From contig NZ_JAIFZM010000007.1 in the NCBI RefSeq assembly GCF_022095695.1, positions 152,773-216,772 on the forward strand: a stretch of 64,000 bases of DNA. Reading direction: 5' to 3'. Source of the DNA: Oceanobacillus jordanicus. GTDB taxonomy: Bacteria > Bacillota > Bacilli > Bacillales > Amphibacillaceae. The notes below the pieces were generated by a model. The model worked only from the letters and a program-made list of their open reading frames with translations, was not told the DNA's origin and did not search any database. Made by a program: the position numbers and the translations under genes. Shown here one piece after another: positions 1-11,936 of this stretch (the first letter of the stretch is position 1; each line of letters begins with the position of its first letter).

Positions 1-412
1 CCAGATTAACGAAGGAGATGTCTTGGTAATCCGCTATGTTGGACCAAAAGGTGGGCCAGGCATGCCTGAAATGCTCTCGATTTCTGCTATTCTTGTCGGA
101 AAAGGACTTGGTGAAAAAGTAGCACTGCTTACAGACGGCAGATTTTCCGGAGGGACCCACGGCCTTGTCGTAGGGCATATCTCACCTGAAGCCCAGGCTG
201 GTGGCCCAATCGCATTCCTCAAGGAGGGCGACATGGTCACGATCGATTCTGATAAAAAGGAAATTAGCATGGAAGTAAGTGCTGAAGAACTTGAAGAACG
301 GAAGAGCAATTGGACAGCACCACCGTTGTACAAGCGAGGAATTCTAGGGAAGTATGCCCACAATGTTTCCTGCTCTTCCAAAGGTGCCGTTACCGATTTT
401 TTAGATAAATAG
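1..412 (+). CDS. ilvD: Dihydroxy-acid dehydratase, C-terminal part (cut by window edge)
   Basis: Only the last 136 or so codons are present; the reading frame is open to the first bases of the window, so the start lies upstream. IlvD dehydrates 2,3-dihydroxy-isovalerate and 2,3-dihydroxy-3-methylvalerate to the 2-keto acids that become valine/leucine and isoleucine. The visible part carries the conserved IlvD/Edd C-terminal blocks: [11 protein letters not shown], then [11 protein letters not shown] and VGHISPEA, followed by the conserved [12 protein letters not shown] stretch. It lies directly upstream of the ilvB-leuD genes but has its own terminator, so it is probably a separate transcription unit. 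Identification is firm; nothing can be said of its promoter. Confidence 0.97.
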   Translation, partial: QINEGDVLVIRYVGPKGGPGMPEMLSISAILVGKGLGEKVALLTDGRFSGGTHGLVVGHISPEAQAGGPIAFLKEGDMVTIDSDKKEISMEVSAEELEERKSNWTAPPLYKRGILGKYAHNVSCSSKGAVTDFLDK

Positions 413-420
413 TTTGATAA

Positions 421-457
421 GAAGCTCCCCCCAATAGCTGGGAGGAGCCTTTTTTGA
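421..457 (+). terminator. Rho-independent terminator of ilvD
   Basis: GCTCCCCCC and GGGAGGAGC can form a 9-bp stem with one mismatch around the loop AATAGCT, followed by TTTTTT. It begins about 10 bases after the ilvD stop codon. Confidence 0.85.
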
Positions 458-480
458 GAACGACTTGGTATTGGCTAAGA

Positions 481-551
481 GTGTGCACCATCGCTTTTGA
501 GTGTTGTAACATCGACAGAGAGCACCGCAACATCACCTTCCAGCACCATAA
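481..551. repeat. Degenerate 21-bp-period tandem array (array 1, ACATC class)
   Basis: Three units repeat at exactly 21-base steps: CACCATCGC..., TAACATCGA... and CAACATCAC..., each with a GAG or AGCACC block in the second half; a fourth unit is off register. The same class of unit (ACATC followed by GAGAGC or GAGCG) recurs at 26.7 kb. The array follows the ilvD terminator. No coding function is likely. Confidence 0.55.
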
Positions 552-788
552 CCAAACTAACTCCGATTCCCACACAAACACTACCCCCAACAAGATACGA
601 TCATCACACCAATATATCACTATATAAAAACAAATAACCCCAAATAACGGCATGAAGTCTAAAAACAACCGACAGCAATATATTAATTAAACAAAATTTA
701 ACTTTTAACCGGAACCACAATAATTCAACCAATATATTGCAATGTAACGTAATTGTAACATTCTAGATGTTTCCCTACCTGACAAGCA

Positions 789-802
789 TGAAAGCGCATT
801 CA
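789..802. promoter_or_regulatory. cre-like site (CcpA) upstream of the ilv-leu promoter
   Basis: TGAAAGCGCATTCA matches the cre consensus TGWAANCGNTNWCA at 13 of 14 positions. Its centre lies about 87 bases upstream of the predicted ilvB transcription start. In B. subtilis CcpA activates ilv-leu from a cre upstream of the promoter, so the position fits an activating role here. Binding itself is inference. Confidence 0.6.
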
Positions 803-847
803 AATTAACAGAGTTATCTAAACAAATAAAAAACTTCGAAAAAGCTG

Positions 848-876
848 TTGACTGTTGATTTAAAACGGTATATGAT
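848..876 (+). promoter_or_regulatory. Sigma-A promoter of the ilv-leu operon
   Basis: TTGACT (848-853), a 17-base spacer and TATGAT (871-876) closely match the vegetative consensus. The predicted start near 883 precedes the T-box leader by about 80 bases. The surrounding 640-960 region is AT-rich and otherwise without recognisable genes. Confidence 0.75.
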
Positions 877-964
877 TATCCGCAATATCAAATATTCAAA
901 CTTTATTGAACAAAGCAACAAAATGACTATCAACTTTTAAACAAAACAACACAAAACTATAGGT

Positions 965-1270
965 TAACTCGATGACGGGAGCAAAGGAACAAACGCAATG
1001 TATTCACAGAGAGCTGGGGTTGCTGGAAGCCCAGAAGTACATTTTGTTCTGACATCTTCCCTGAGTGCCGCGTTGAACGGAATGATTCCAAGTAGGCACG
1101 GTCAGGTACAGTGTATGTGCCTGTTATCAATTAGACTGTTTATCAGTCTTAAAGGTAGTATTCGTGAGGATGCTATAAAACCTGGGTGGTACCGTGAAAA
1201 GATGGCTCTTTTCTCCCCAATAATTCTGCTAATTTGCGCAGTTTTAGGGGAGAGAAGGGCCTTTTTTTGA
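965..1270 (+). promoter_or_regulatory. T-box leader (tRNA-sensing antitermination), probably isoleucine specific
   Basis: All T-box landmarks are present. The Stem I apical AGAGAGC...CTGG block is at about 1005-1035. The T-box core GGGTGGTACCGTG is at 1184-1196, in which UGGU would pair with the tRNA ACCA end. A strong terminator has a 15-bp stem 1204-1218/1247-1261 and T7 at 1262-1268. The likely specifier codon is ATC (isoleucine) at 1054-1056, in the context GACATCTTCCCTGAGT, which resembles the usual specifier-loop-to-CTCTGAGT spacing. The B. subtilis ilv-leu T-box uses a leucine codon, so this assignment should be checked by folding. The leader would let uncharged tRNA switch on the whole operon. 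Confidence 0.93.
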
Positions 1271-1300
1271 TAGTAAAGCAAATGGGGGAGGCATGTAGTA

Positions 1301-3019
1301 GTGAAACTTGATGTAAAACAGGAACCGAAAAGTGAAACAGAATTTATGACAGGTGCAGATTTGTTCATCCAGACTTTGGTTGATGAACAAGTGGACACCA
1401 TATTCGGATATCCTGGCGGGGCTGTTCTGCCAATCTATGATGCGGTGTACAGAAGTAAGGCAGCTTTTAAACACGTCCTTTCCCGGCATGAGCAGGGATC
1501 AATCCATGCAGCGGAAGGATACGCGAGAGTAACAGGGAGGCCAGGTGTTGTGATTGCAACTTCCGGGCCTGGCGCAACAAATCTTATTACGGGGATAACG
1601 GATGCCATGATGGATTCCTTACCACTCGTTATTTTTACCGGACAGGTGGCCAGTGGTGTTATTGGAACGGATGCATTTCAGGAGGCAGATGTACTGGGAA
1701 TTACAACACCAATAACGAAATACAACTATCAGGTGAAAACGATCGAGGAATTACCACGAGTTGTCAAAGAAGCTTTTCATATCGCTTCTACTGGCCGTCC
1801 CGGTCCTGTAGTAGTGGATATTCCAAAAAACATATCAGCTGAAGTAACGGCTGGGTCTTATCCGAACACTTTTTCACTGCCAGGTTACCAGCCAAATGTG
1901 AATCCGAATCCATTACAAATTACGAAGCTAGCGGAGGCTTTAAGTCATGCTAAGAAGCCGCTCATCCTAGCAGGAGCAGGAGTACTCTTTTCAAAAGCCT
2001 CAGCAGAATTAAAGGAATTCGCTGAAAAATACGAGCTGCCTGTTGCCAATACATTACTCGGTTTGGGAAGCTTTCCAGGCTCCCACCCCCAAATGCTTGG
2101 AATGGCCGGGATGCATGGAACCTATGCAGCAAACATGGCTTTATATGAATGTGATGTATTGCTAAACATTGGAGCACGATTTGATGACCGACTGACTGGG
2201 AATTTACAGCATTTCGCTCCACATGCCAAGGTTGCCCATATTGACATTGACCCAGCTGAAATCGGCAAAAATATTCCAACTGCTATCCCAGTCGTAGCGG
2301 ATGCCAAGGCTGCATTACAAGCACTATTAACAAAGGACATTAAAACAGACCATGAAGATTGGCAAAAAGGATTACAGCACAACAAACTGACATTTCCACT
2401 CTGGTATGACCGATCAGATGAGTTGCTTTCTCCGCAGTGGCTTATCGATCAAATTCACAAAATTTCGGAAGGGGACGCGATCATTACAACAGATGTGGGG
2501 CAGCATCAAATGTGGACGGCACAGTATTATTCCTTCGATAAGCCAAACAAGTGGGTTACATCAGGCGGACTTGGCACGATGGGATTTGGTTTCCCAGCAG
2601 CAATTGGCGCACAGCTCGGTGCACCAGATGAATTGGTTGTAGCAGTGGTAGGAGATGGTGGTTTTCAAATGACCTTACAAGAGCTTTCCGTCTTGAAGGA
2701 ACAGCAGCTGCCAGTAAAAGTCATCATCGTAAACAACCAGGCATTAGGGATGGTAAGACAGTGGCAGGAAAGCTTTTACGAGGAACGTTACTCAGAATCA
2801 CTTTTCATCGAGAACCCGGATTTTGTTAAACTTGCTGAAAGCTACGGAATCAAAGGCATACGAATAGAAAAGGAGACAGACGCACCCGAAATGCTAGAAG
2901 AGGTTTTCTCCTATAACGGGCCAGTAGTTGTAGATTGTCGGGTTGTCCAAAAGGAATGTGTCTATCCGATGATTGCACCAGGAAAAGGGCTCCATGAAAT
3001 GATTGGGGTGAAGAGATGA
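1301..3019 (+). CDS. ilvB: Acetolactate synthase large (catalytic) subunit
   Basis: This 572-residue protein is the thiamine-diphosphate enzyme joining pyruvate with pyruvate or 2-oxobutyrate, the first common step to valine/leucine and isoleucine. The N-terminal ThDP domain has the catalytic glutamate E64 in [12 protein letters not shown]. The central FAD-like domain covers roughly residues 200-340. The C-terminal ThDP domain has GDGG at 451-454 followed by the N-containing VNNQALGM block. It starts with GTG behind GGGGGAGG at 1284-1291 (9-base spacing) and is the first gene after the T-box. The stop overlaps ilvH by four bases (ATGA), which suggests coupled, near-equal subunit synthesis. 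Confidence 0.98.
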   Translation: MKLDVKQEPKSETEFMTGADLFIQTLVDEQVDTIFGYPGGAVLPIYDAVYRSKAAFKHVLSRHEQGSIHAAEGYARVTGRPGVVIATSGPGATNLITGITDAMMDSLPLVIFTGQVASGVIGTDAFQEADVLGITTPITKYNYQVKTIEELPRVVKEAFHIASTGRPGPVVVDIPKNISAEVTAGSYPNTFSLPGYQPNVNPNPLQITKLAEALSHAKKPLILAGAGVLFSKASAELKEFAEKYELPVANTLLGLGSFPGSHPQMLGMAGMHGTYAANMALYECDVLLNIGARFDDRLTGNLQHFAPHAKVAHIDIDPAEIGKNIPTAIPVVADAKAALQALLTKDIKTDHEDWQKGLQHNKLTFPLWYDRSDELLSPQWLIDQIHKISEGDAIITTDVGQHQMWTAQYYSFDKPNKWVTSGGLGTMGFGFPAAIGAQLGAPDELVVAVVGDGGFQMTLQELSVLKEQQLPVKVIIVNNQALGMVRQWQESFYEERYSESLFIENPDFVKLAESYGIKGIRIEKETDAPEMLEEVFSYNGPVVVDCRVVQKECVYPMIAPGKGLHEMIGVKR

Positions 3020-3534
3020 AGCGCATCATTACAGCCACTGTGCAAGACCGGAGCGGGGTGCTAAACCGCATTACCGGCATGCTGCATAAACGGCAATTTA
3101 ATATTGACAGTATCTCAGTTGGGAAATCAGAGACTGAGGGCATTTCGAAAATGACATTTGTTATTGAGGTAAGTGATCATCAAAACCTCGAACAACTGAC
3201 AAAACAGCTGAACAAACAAATCGATGTGATCAAAGTATCGGACATTACCGACAAAGCAATTGTTGCCAGAGAGCTTGCCCTCATCAAAGTAGGAAGCAAT
3301 GGGCATCAGCGGGCTGAAATTCAAGGGATCATCTCCCCGTTTCGGGCTTCGGTAATAGATGTAAGCAAGGAAAGTATGACCATACAGGTAACGGGAAAAC
3401 CCGACAAAGTGGAAGCACTTATTGAGCTGCTCCATCCATACGGCATTAAGGAGTTGACCAAAACAGGCGTCACCGCATTCTTAAGAGGACATCAACCTAA
3501 AACTGTAACAGATTTACATGCCACGCCATTATAA
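3016..3534 (+). CDS. ilvH: Acetolactate synthase small (regulatory) subunit
   Basis: At 172 residues this is the normal length for IlvH/IlvN. An N-terminal ACT domain (about residues 3-75, beginning [20 protein letters not shown]) binds feedback valine; the C-terminal ALS_ss_C domain follows. It activates the large subunit and confers end-product inhibition. The ATG start overlaps the ilvB stop, so translation is probably coupled. Confidence 0.97.
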   Translation: MKRIITATVQDRSGVLNRITGMLHKRQFNIDSISVGKSETEGISKMTFVIEVSDHQNLEQLTKQLNKQIDVIKVSDITDKAIVARELALIKVGSNGHQRAEIQGIISPFRASVIDVSKESMTIQVTGKPDKVEALIELLHPYGIKELTKTGVTAFLRGHQPKTVTDLHATPL

Positions 3535-3576
3535 AATGAAACGTCATTTGGTGTGTTGCCAGTTAAGACGGGATAA

Positions 3577-6178
<2,602 letters not shown>

Positions 6179-6199
6179 AATAGAATGGAGGAGAAGCGT

Positions 6200-7306
6200 A
6201 TGAATAAACAAATTATCCTGCTACCAGGTGATGGTATTGGAAAAGAAATTATGGAGTCAGCGAAGTATGTGTTAAATACAGTGGCAAGCGAATTTGGTCA
6301 TCGTTTTACCTTCCATTCCCATGCAATTGGCGGGGATGCTATCGATCAGTATGGAACCCCGTTACCGGATGATACGATCAATGCGTGCGAACAAGCAGAT
6401 GCTATTTTACTAGGAGCTGTTGGTGGGAAGAAATGGGAAGCACTTCCAGGCAATATCCGACCAGAGCAAGGTTTACTCGGCATTCGAAAAAAGCTGGGCC
6501 TTTTTGCTAACTTAAGGCCAATTCAAGGGTTCGCACCACTTCTTCATGCTTCCCCACTAAAAGAAGAAGTGGTGAATGGAAGTGATATTCTAATTATCCG
6601 CGAATTGACGGGTGGTCTTTACTTCGGAAAACCGAGTGAACGAATCAAAGACGGGAAGGCAGTCGTTGACACCCTTTATTATGAACGCAGTGAAATGGAA
6701 CGGATTGTCGAAAAAGCATTTGAAAGTGCAAGACTTAGACGTAAACACCTTACCTCTGTTGATAAAGCAAATGTTTTAGAGTCTAGTAGACTTTGGAGAG
6801 AAGTAGTTAATGAGAAAAGCAAGGAATATCCTGACGTAACAGTTGAGCATATGCTTGTGGATGCTGCTGCCATGAAGCTGATTACAGCACCAACCCAATT
6901 TGATGTCATCGTAACCGAAAATCTATTTGGCGATATTTTAAGTGATGAAGCATCCGTGTTAACCGGATCGCTCGGCATGCTACCATCAGCAAGTATTCGC
7001 TCAGACGGAGTCGGGTTGTATGAACCAGTTCATGGATCAGCACCAGACATTGCCGGAAAAGGGATCGCGAATCCACTTGGCATGATCCTTTCCGCTGCTT
7101 TAATGCTAAGACATTCCTTGCAAATGGAAGAAGAGGCAAATGAAATAGAAGAAGCGGTTAGAGCATGCCTTGAACAGGGCTACCATACAGCTGATTTGTC
7201 AGTAAAAAATGGCAAGCAGGTTGGAACCAAAGAAATGACAGAGGCTGTAGTCGAAAACATCACGACAAAAAGTGTTTCCGATAGTATTTGCAGTACCTAT
7301 GCCTAA
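6200..7306 (+). CDS. leuB: 3-isopropylmalate dehydrogenase
   Basis: NAD-dependent oxidative decarboxylation of 3-isopropylmalate to 2-oxoisocaproate. The N-terminus [13 protein letters not shown] and the metal/nucleotide block [18 protein letters not shown] are diagnostic. I chose the ATG at 6200 (368 residues) because GGAGGAG at 6187-6193 sits six bases before it; the ATG at 6185 would overlap that ribosome site. It sits seven codons after leuA, in the same operon. Confidence 0.97.
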   Translation: MNKQIILLPGDGIGKEIMESAKYVLNTVASEFGHRFTFHSHAIGGDAIDQYGTPLPDDTINACEQADAILLGAVGGKKWEALPGNIRPEQGLLGIRKKLGLFANLRPIQGFAPLLHASPLKEEVVNGSDILIIRELTGGLYFGKPSERIKDGKAVVDTLYYERSEMERIVEKAFESARLRRKHLTSVDKANVLESSRLWREVVNEKSKEYPDVTVEHMLVDAAAMKLITAPTQFDVIVTENLFGDILSDEASVLTGSLGMLPSASIRSDGVGLYEPVHGSAPDIAGKGIANPLGMILSAALMLRHSLQMEEEANEIEEAVRACLEQGYHTADLSVKNGKQVGTKEMTEAVVENITTKSVSDSICSTYA

Positions 7307-7323
7307 GTCGAGGAGGTGGCATA

Positions 7324-8730
7324 ATGGATAAACCAAAAACAATTATTGAAAAAATTTGGCAAAAACATATTGTGCATCAGGAAGAGGGAAGACCAGACCT
7401 GTTATATATTGATCTCCACCTTGTTCATGAAGTTACATCGCCGCAAGCTTTTGAGGGGCTACGTTTAAATGGACGTAAGGTGCGTAGACCGGATTTAACG
7501 TACGCAACGATGGATCATAATGTTCCAACTAAAAACAGGGACAGCATGAAAGATGAGATTGCTAAAAAACAAATGCAGACATTAAAAGAGAACTGTGATG
7601 CGTTTGGGATTCCACTCGCTGATATGCAGCATCCTGACCAGGGAATCGTGCACGTAATCGGGCCGCAACTAGGCCTTACACAACCAGGTAAAACCATTGT
7701 TTGCGGGGATAGCCATACCTCGACACATGGTGCATTTGGTGCTTTGGCCTTTGGAATCGGCACAAGCGAAGTAGAACATGTACTGGCAACGCAGAGTATT
7801 TGGCAAGAAAAACCAAAGACCTTAAATGTCCATGTAGAAGGCGATCTTGGCCCTGGTGTAACAGCTAAGGATTTGATTCTAGCTATCATCGCGAAGTTTG
7901 GTGTTCGTTTCGGCACAGGCCATGTAATGGAATATACCGGTGAAGCAATCCGTAATTTGTCTATGGAAGGTCGCATGACGGTTTGCAATATGTCGATTGA
8001 AGCAGGAGCGAGAGCAGGACTAATTAGCCCTGATGAAACAACAGTAAATTTCCTAAGAGGGAAAGAGTATGTGCCAGATGGCGAAGCTTTTGATCAGCTG
8101 GCAGATTCCTGGTTGGCATTAGCTACAGATGAGGGCGCAGAATATGATCACCGCGTGGTCATCCATGCAGATGAGATAGAGCCTCAAGTTTCCTGGGGAA
8201 CCAACCCAGGCATGTGTGTTCCAGTAAGTGGTAAGACGCCTGATTTAACACAGGTTGAATACAAAGAAGATGTAGCACGTGCCCTGGATTATATGGGACT
8301 CGAAGAAAATCAGCCGATTACCTCCATTAACATTGACCATGTTTTCATTGGTTCTTGTACGAACTCTAGGTTAAGTGATTTACAAAAAGCGGCTTCGATT
8401 GTTGCTGGGAAGAAGGTAAGTGAAAACGTGCGGGCCATCGTCGTACCAGGTTCCTTCAGCATAAAATTACAAGCCGAAAAAGAAGGACTGGACACGATCT
8501 TTAAAGAAGCTGGATTCGAATGGCGGGAAGCAGGATGTAGCATGTGCCTGGCAATGAATGATGATGTTGTGCCACCAGGCGGAAGGTGTGCCTCCACCTC
8601 TAACCGAAATTTTGAAGGTAGACAAGGAAATGGTGCCCGTACTCATTTAGTAAGTCCAGAAATGGCTGCAGCAGCTGCGATCGAAGGCCATTTTGTTGAC
8701 GTCAGAAACTATACAAGTGTACCGAGCTAG
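7324..8730 (+). CDS. leuC: 3-isopropylmalate dehydratase large subunit
   Basis: This 468-residue aconitase-family protein isomerises 2- to 3-isopropylmalate with LeuD. The three cysteines that ligate the [4Fe-4S] cluster are visible: C345 in GSCTNSR and C405/C408 in CSMCLAMN. The ATG at 7324 follows GAGGAGGTGG with normal spacing; an in-frame ATG 12 codons upstream lies inside the leuB end and lacks such a site. Confidence 0.98.
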   Translation: MDKPKTIIEKIWQKHIVHQEEGRPDLLYIDLHLVHEVTSPQAFEGLRLNGRKVRRPDLTYATMDHNVPTKNRDSMKDEIAKKQMQTLKENCDAFGIPLADMQHPDQGIVHVIGPQLGLTQPGKTIVCGDSHTSTHGAFGALAFGIGTSEVEHVLATQSIWQEKPKTLNVHVEGDLGPGVTAKDLILAIIAKFGVRFGTGHVMEYTGEAIRNLSMEGRMTVCNMSIEAGARAGLISPDETTVNFLRGKEYVPDGEAFDQLADSWLALATDEGAEYDHRVVIHADEIEPQVSWGTNPGMCVPVSGKTPDLTQVEYKEDVARALDYMGLEENQPITSINIDHVFIGSCTNSRLSDLQKAASIVAGKKVSENVRAIVVPGSFSIKLQAEKEGLDTIFKEAGFEWREAGCSMCLAMNDDVVPPGGRCASTSNRNFEGRQGNGARTHLVSPEMAAAAAIEGHFVDVRNYTSVPS

Positions 8731-8743
8731 GAGGTGGGTCGAA

Positions 8744-9322
8744 ATGCAGGCATTACAGGAGCATGAAGGATTAGTCTATCCATTAAACCGAACGAATGTA
8801 GACACAGACCAAATTATACCGAAGCAATTTTTAAAGCGAATTGAACGCACTGGTTTTGGGCAGTTTTTATTTTACCATTGGCGCTATGATGATGATGGGC
8901 TGAAGCGTCAGGATTTTTCCTTAAATGATCCAGCTTACGATGGTGCTTCTATCCTTGTGGCTGGTGAAAATTTCGGCTGCGGCTCTTCGCGTGAGCATGC
9001 CCCATGGGCCTTGTTGGATTATGGCTTTCAGGTTGTGATCGCCCCAAGCTTTGCGGATATTTTTTATAACAACGCATTGAAAAATGGCATTTTACCGATT
9101 CAGATGGAGAAGGATCAAGTTGATGCCTGGCTCGCACAAGCGCAACAATCCGAATTAGTATTAAAGGTTGTATTGGAAGAGCAAAGCATCACGGATCGGA
9201 CAGGAAAGAAAATATCCTTCGAGATTCCGTCATATCATAAAAAGAAGCTATTAAATGGCTGGGATGATATTGCGTTAACCCTGCACCACGAGGAGAAGAT
9301 TGTAGCATTCGAAAAGCAATAG
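8744..9322 (+). CDS. leuD: 3-isopropylmalate dehydratase small subunit
   Basis: This 192-residue swivel-domain subunit completes the isomerase. NTERM features include LNRTNVDTDQIIPKQFLK and the substrate-binding GENFGCGSSREHAPWAL block. The ATG at 8744 is preceded by AGGAGGTGG at 8729-8737, which overlaps the leuC stop codon; the longer frame back into leuC has no ribosome site. Confidence 0.98.
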   Translation: MQALQEHEGLVYPLNRTNVDTDQIIPKQFLKRIERTGFGQFLFYHWRYDDDGLKRQDFSLNDPAYDGASILVAGENFGCGSSREHAPWALLDYGFQVVIAPSFADIFYNNALKNGILPIQMEKDQVDAWLAQAQQSELVLKVVLEEQSITDRTGKKISFEIPSYHKKKLLNGWDDIALTLHHEEKIVAFEKQ

Positions 9323-9360
9323 CTGATTCCAGGTCTAAAAATTTCAAGGAGTGTGAAACC

Positions 9361-10347
9361 ATTGGGGATTGCTTAACAGGTGAAAAGGTTCATACCGCAT
9401 TAGGAATTTTACGTCCTATTGTTCACCGAACACCGATCATTACGTCAGAAACTACAAATCGCATCGTAGGAAAAAACGTTTATTTTAAAATGGAAAACCA
9501 GCAAAAAACAGGGGCATTTAAATTTAGAGGGGCAACCTTTAAGTTGATGCAGTTATCGAAGCAGGAACGAAACAAGGGTGTTATCACTGCGTCTGCAGGA
9601 AATCATGCCCAAGGAGTCGCTTACGCAGCAGCGAAGCTCGGAATTAAGGCAACCATTTTTATGGCAGAAAAAACACCTTCAGCTAAGGTTCAGGCAACGA
9701 AAAACTACGGAGCAGAAATTGTTTTGACAGGGGAATCATTTCAGGAAGCCTATGATGCCTCACTGAAAAGGCAAATGCAAACAGGAGCTGTCTATATTCA
9801 TCCCTTCGATGATTATGATGTCATGGCAGGTCAGGGAACGATCGCCATGGAAATGCTAAAACAAGAAGACCGGCTTGATACCATCTTGGTCCCAATTGGC
9901 GGGGGCGGGTTAATTAGTGGCATCGCAGTTGCTGCAAAATATGTAAACCGAAACATTAAAATTATTGGCGTCCAGGCAGAGGGCGCGTCGGCAATGTATG
10001 ATAGCTTTTATAAAGGAAAAGACGTTAGGCTGCAATCCGTCAACACCATTGCAGAAGGCATTGCAGTTAAACAACCCGGTAAGCGCACCTTACCCATTAT
10101 TAGAGAATACGTAGATGATATCCTCACCGTGACGGATGAGGAAATTGCCTCCGCCATTGTTTATATGCTGGAGCGAAACAAAACCTTAATGGAAGGCGCA
10201 GGAGCTGCCGCTATCGCAGCATTGTTTGCACACCATCAACATATCAAGTCTAGACACCTAGGAGTTGTCGTCAGTGGTGGCAACATGGACATCAGCACCA
10301 TGGCGAAAATCCAACATATGGCAGAGAGGCTGCATCACCCCGCATAA
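9361..10347 (+). CDS. ilvA: Threonine dehydratase (short, TdcB-like), unusual or damaged start
   Basis: A PLP enzyme converting threonine to 2-oxobutyrate, the isoleucine precursor. The PLP lysine is K54 in AFKFRGA, and the phosphate-binding loop GGGGLISG is present. At about 328 residues it lacks the C-terminal ACT-like regulatory domain of biosynthetic IlvA proteins, like TdcB, yet its operon place points to isoleucine synthesis. The family-like sequence is open upstream to TGEKVHTALGILRPIVH, but no ATG, GTG or TTG occurs in that frame. The best start is ATT at 9361, nine bases after AAGGAG (9346-9351). Adding one G to the GGGG run at about 9363 would instead bring TTG at 9362 into frame. 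Either gives nearly the same protein. Confidence 0.9.
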   Translation: MGDCLTGEKVHTALGILRPIVHRTPIITSETTNRIVGKNVYFKMENQQKTGAFKFRGATFKLMQLSKQERNKGVITASAGNHAQGVAYAAAKLGIKATIFMAEKTPSAKVQATKNYGAEIVLTGESFQEAYDASLKRQMQTGAVYIHPFDDYDVMAGQGTIAMEMLKQEDRLDTILVPIGGGGLISGIAVAAKYVNRNIKIIGVQAEGASAMYDSFYKGKDVRLQSVNTIAEGIAVKQPGKRTLPIIREYVDDILTVTDEEIASAIVYMLERNKTLMEGAGAAAIAALFAHHQHIKSRHLGVVVSGGNMDISTMAKIQHMAERLHHPA

Positions 10348-10349
10348 AA

Positions 10350-10384
10350 AGAGACGTCCTCCAGTGTGAGGGCGTCTCTTTTTG
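10350..10384 (+). terminator. Terminator of the ilv-leu operon
   Basis: AGAGACGTCCTC (10350-10361) pairs with GAGGGCGTCTCT (10368-10379) as a 12-bp stem with one G-U pair and a six-base loop, followed by T6. It lies right after the ilvA stop. Confidence 0.93.
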
Positions 10385-10402
10385 GGTGCTGTAAAGTTAT
10401 AG

Positions 10403-10735
10403 AAATGCGAAGTCGCGTGGGAGTGGAGAGAAGTTGCGTGAGAATAGAGTGAAGTCGCGTGGGAGAAGAGGCAAGTCGCGTAGGAGTGGAGAGAAGTTGC
10501 GTGAGAGTAGAGTGAAGTCGCGTGAGAGCAACACCAAACCAAAGAGACGCGACGCGAGTCCAAAGAGACGCAACGCCTTCCCGAGGAGGCGCGGCGCAAG
10601 TCCAAAGAGAAGCACTGACATCCCGAAGCGACGCAACACCACCCAAAGAGACGCACCGCCTTCCCGAGGAGACGCACCACCTCCCCGAAGCGACGCACCC
10701 CCCAAAAAAAAAGCGACGCACCCCTCAATACCTAA
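10403..10735. repeat. Large 21-bp-period tandem array (array 2)
   Basis: Some 15 units repeat every 21 bases. The first six share AAGTCGCGTGNGAG or AAGTTGCGTGAGA. The remaining units share GAGACGCANC or GAAGCGACGCAC with a C-rich tail. Because 21 is a multiple of three, several frames stay open on both strands and mimic seven-residue-repeat proteins; I do not regard these as genes. The array fills the gap between convergent ilvA and the YitT-family gene. The AAGTCGCGT core returns in the array at the right edge of the window. Confidence 0.85.
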
Positions 10736-10752
10736 GTCGCCAGGTTACTTGC

Positions 10753-11619
10753 TTACAACTTCTGACCATAGTACTTGTCCAATGAAAAACCGCGACCAAG
10801 TATTTCCGAAGCATTAATGAAAATAACGAATGTAGTTGGCTCTTCTTTTTGTAAAATACGTTTCAGTTGCACAGCTTCTTGCTGTTCTGTCACGCAAAGA
10901 ATCATCGTCTTATCCTGATTGGAATAGCCACCAACAGAGCGCACCTTGGTAATCCCCCTGTCGATTCCATCTCGAATTATTTGCTGAATTTTCTCTTCTT
11001 CTTCTGTGATAATCATAATTAATTTTGTAGCAGAGGTACGTAGCTGGACAATATCAATTGTTTTACTTGTAATATAAATTGCCATTAAGGCAAACAATGT
11101 GAGCTCAAGGCTGAACACAACAATAGAAGCAGTGACAACAAAGCCATCGACAATTAACTGAGAATAACCACTTGAGATCCCTGTGAATTTTTTTACGATT
11201 TGGGCGATGGCGGCCGTTCCACCAGTAGAGCCATTCCCTTTATAGACGATGCCAAGGCCTGTACCTAGGACAATTCCTCCATAAATCGCACCTAATAGTG
11301 GATTTGTAACGGTATACGGAATATCAGCGGAAAGCCAGATGATAAACGGTACCCAAAACGTGCCAATCAACGTTTTCCAGCTAAAGCTTTTTCCAAGTGC
11401 AATCCAGCCGATAATGAAAATTGGAATATTGATAAGCAATTGTGTATAAGCAGGACTTAATTCATACATTTCAAATAAGATGGTACTAATCCCTGAAATT
11501 CCACCTGCAGCTAGCTTTGAAGGTAATAAAAAGACATTATAACTTAACGCAACGAGTGTAGCACCAATAATAATTTTCAGCGCATCATTCACCGCACGGT
11601 TTTTATGTAATATGTTCAT
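10753..11619 (-). CDS. YitT-family membrane protein (DUF161/DUF2179)
   Basis: At 288 residues with five or so hydrophobic segments in the first 190 residues, it has the YitT signature GATLVALSYNVFLLPSKLAAGG near the N-terminus. The hydrophilic C-terminal part (about 200-285, with RGITKVRSVGGYSNQDKTM) is the DUF2179 domain. The molecular function of this family is not established. The ATG at 11619 follows AAGGAG. A family B repeat element begins about 15 bases upstream of the start, in the opposite orientation, so its promoter is unclear. Confidence 0.88.
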   Translation of the reverse strand: MNILHKNRAVNDALKIIIGATLVALSYNVFLLPSKLAAGGISGISTILFEMYELSPAYTQLLINIPIFIIGWIALGKSFSWKTLIGTFWVPFIIWLSADIPYTVTNPLLGAIYGGIVLGTGLGIVYKGNGSTGGTAAIAQIVKKFTGISSGYSQLIVDGFVVTASIVVFSLELTLFALMAIYITSKTIDIVQLRTSATKLIMIITEEEEKIQQIIRDGIDRGITKVRSVGGYSNQDKTMILCVTEQQEAVQLKRILQKEEPTTFVIFINASEILGRGFSLDKYYGQKL

Positions 11620-11632
11620 ATACGATCTCCTT

Positions 11633-11795
11633 CATATAAAGTGAACCTTCAATCAGTGGGGCGGGCATTCTTCCCCCACTGATTGTTAGTTGAACGAATC
11701 GGGGTGTTAGCGTCCGTTTTCTCCCACTTAAGCACCACGGTTTTGTCTCATGTTTTGAAGTGGGAGTCTTACGGACGGTTGCACCGGGATAAAAA
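11633..11795 (+). repeat. Family B multi-hairpin repeat, copy 1
   Basis: About 160 bases with three nested or adjacent stems. CAATCAGTGGGG pairs with CCCCACTGATTG. An outer stem joins GGTG/CGTCCGT with ACGGACG/CACC, and it encloses CTCCCACTT with AAGTGGGAG. Its ends are TATAAAGTGAA and TTGCACCGGGATAAA. Two further copies lie in the ABC exporter operon (38.4 and 41.0 kb, opposite strand). No open frame is carried, so this is either a non-autonomous mobile element or a structured RNA cassette. Confidence 0.85.
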
Positions 11796-11895
11796 ACTGA
11801 TGACTGATCTATTCTATCATTATGCTGATAGAGAGTAAATCACACGTGAGATGAAGGAGGGAGAAATGCGCAACGCTAGAAAGACTCTTACCAAA

Positions 11896-11925
11896 AGAAA
11901 AAAGACTACCAACTAGGTAATCTTT
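11896..11925 (-). terminator. Terminator of the CoxG-like gene
   Basis: On the minus strand AAAGATTACC pairs with GGTAGTCTTT (one U-G pair) around TAGTT and is followed by a T run. It lies just beyond the stop codon of the gene at 11937-12392. Confidence 0.75.
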
Positions 11926-11936
11926 CAAGTAAGAAT

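Noticed and set aside
738..765. TnrA-type site TGTAACGTAATTGTAACA upstream of ilvB
   Set aside because: The half sites are one base too far apart and form a direct rather than an inverted repeat.
888..910. CodY box AATATTCAAACTTTA near the ilvB promoter
   Set aside because: It matches only about 9 of 15 consensus positions, not above background in AT-rich DNA.
7515..7988. Long antisense frames within leuC and other genes
   Set aside because: They are shadows of well-conserved coding sequence on the other strand with no independent start signals.
9353..9376. GTG start for ilvA at 9353 with programmed frameshifting
   Set aside because: The ribosome site would be one base away and there is no convincing slippery site with a stimulatory structure; ATT start or a lost base is simpler.
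10403..10735. CRISPR array
   Set aside because: Units are contiguous and degenerate with no unique spacers, and no cas genes are in the window.
10434..10817. Long open frames on both strands over 10258-10817
   Set aside because: They are by-products of the 21-bp tandem array: seven-residue periodic, no ribosome site, and open in several frames at once.
11866..11916. 16-codon basic frame MRNARKTLTKRKKTTN behind a strong AGGAGG
   Set aside because: It overlaps the terminator of the gene on the opposite strand, shows no similarity I recognise, and is too short to support; kept only as a curiosity.
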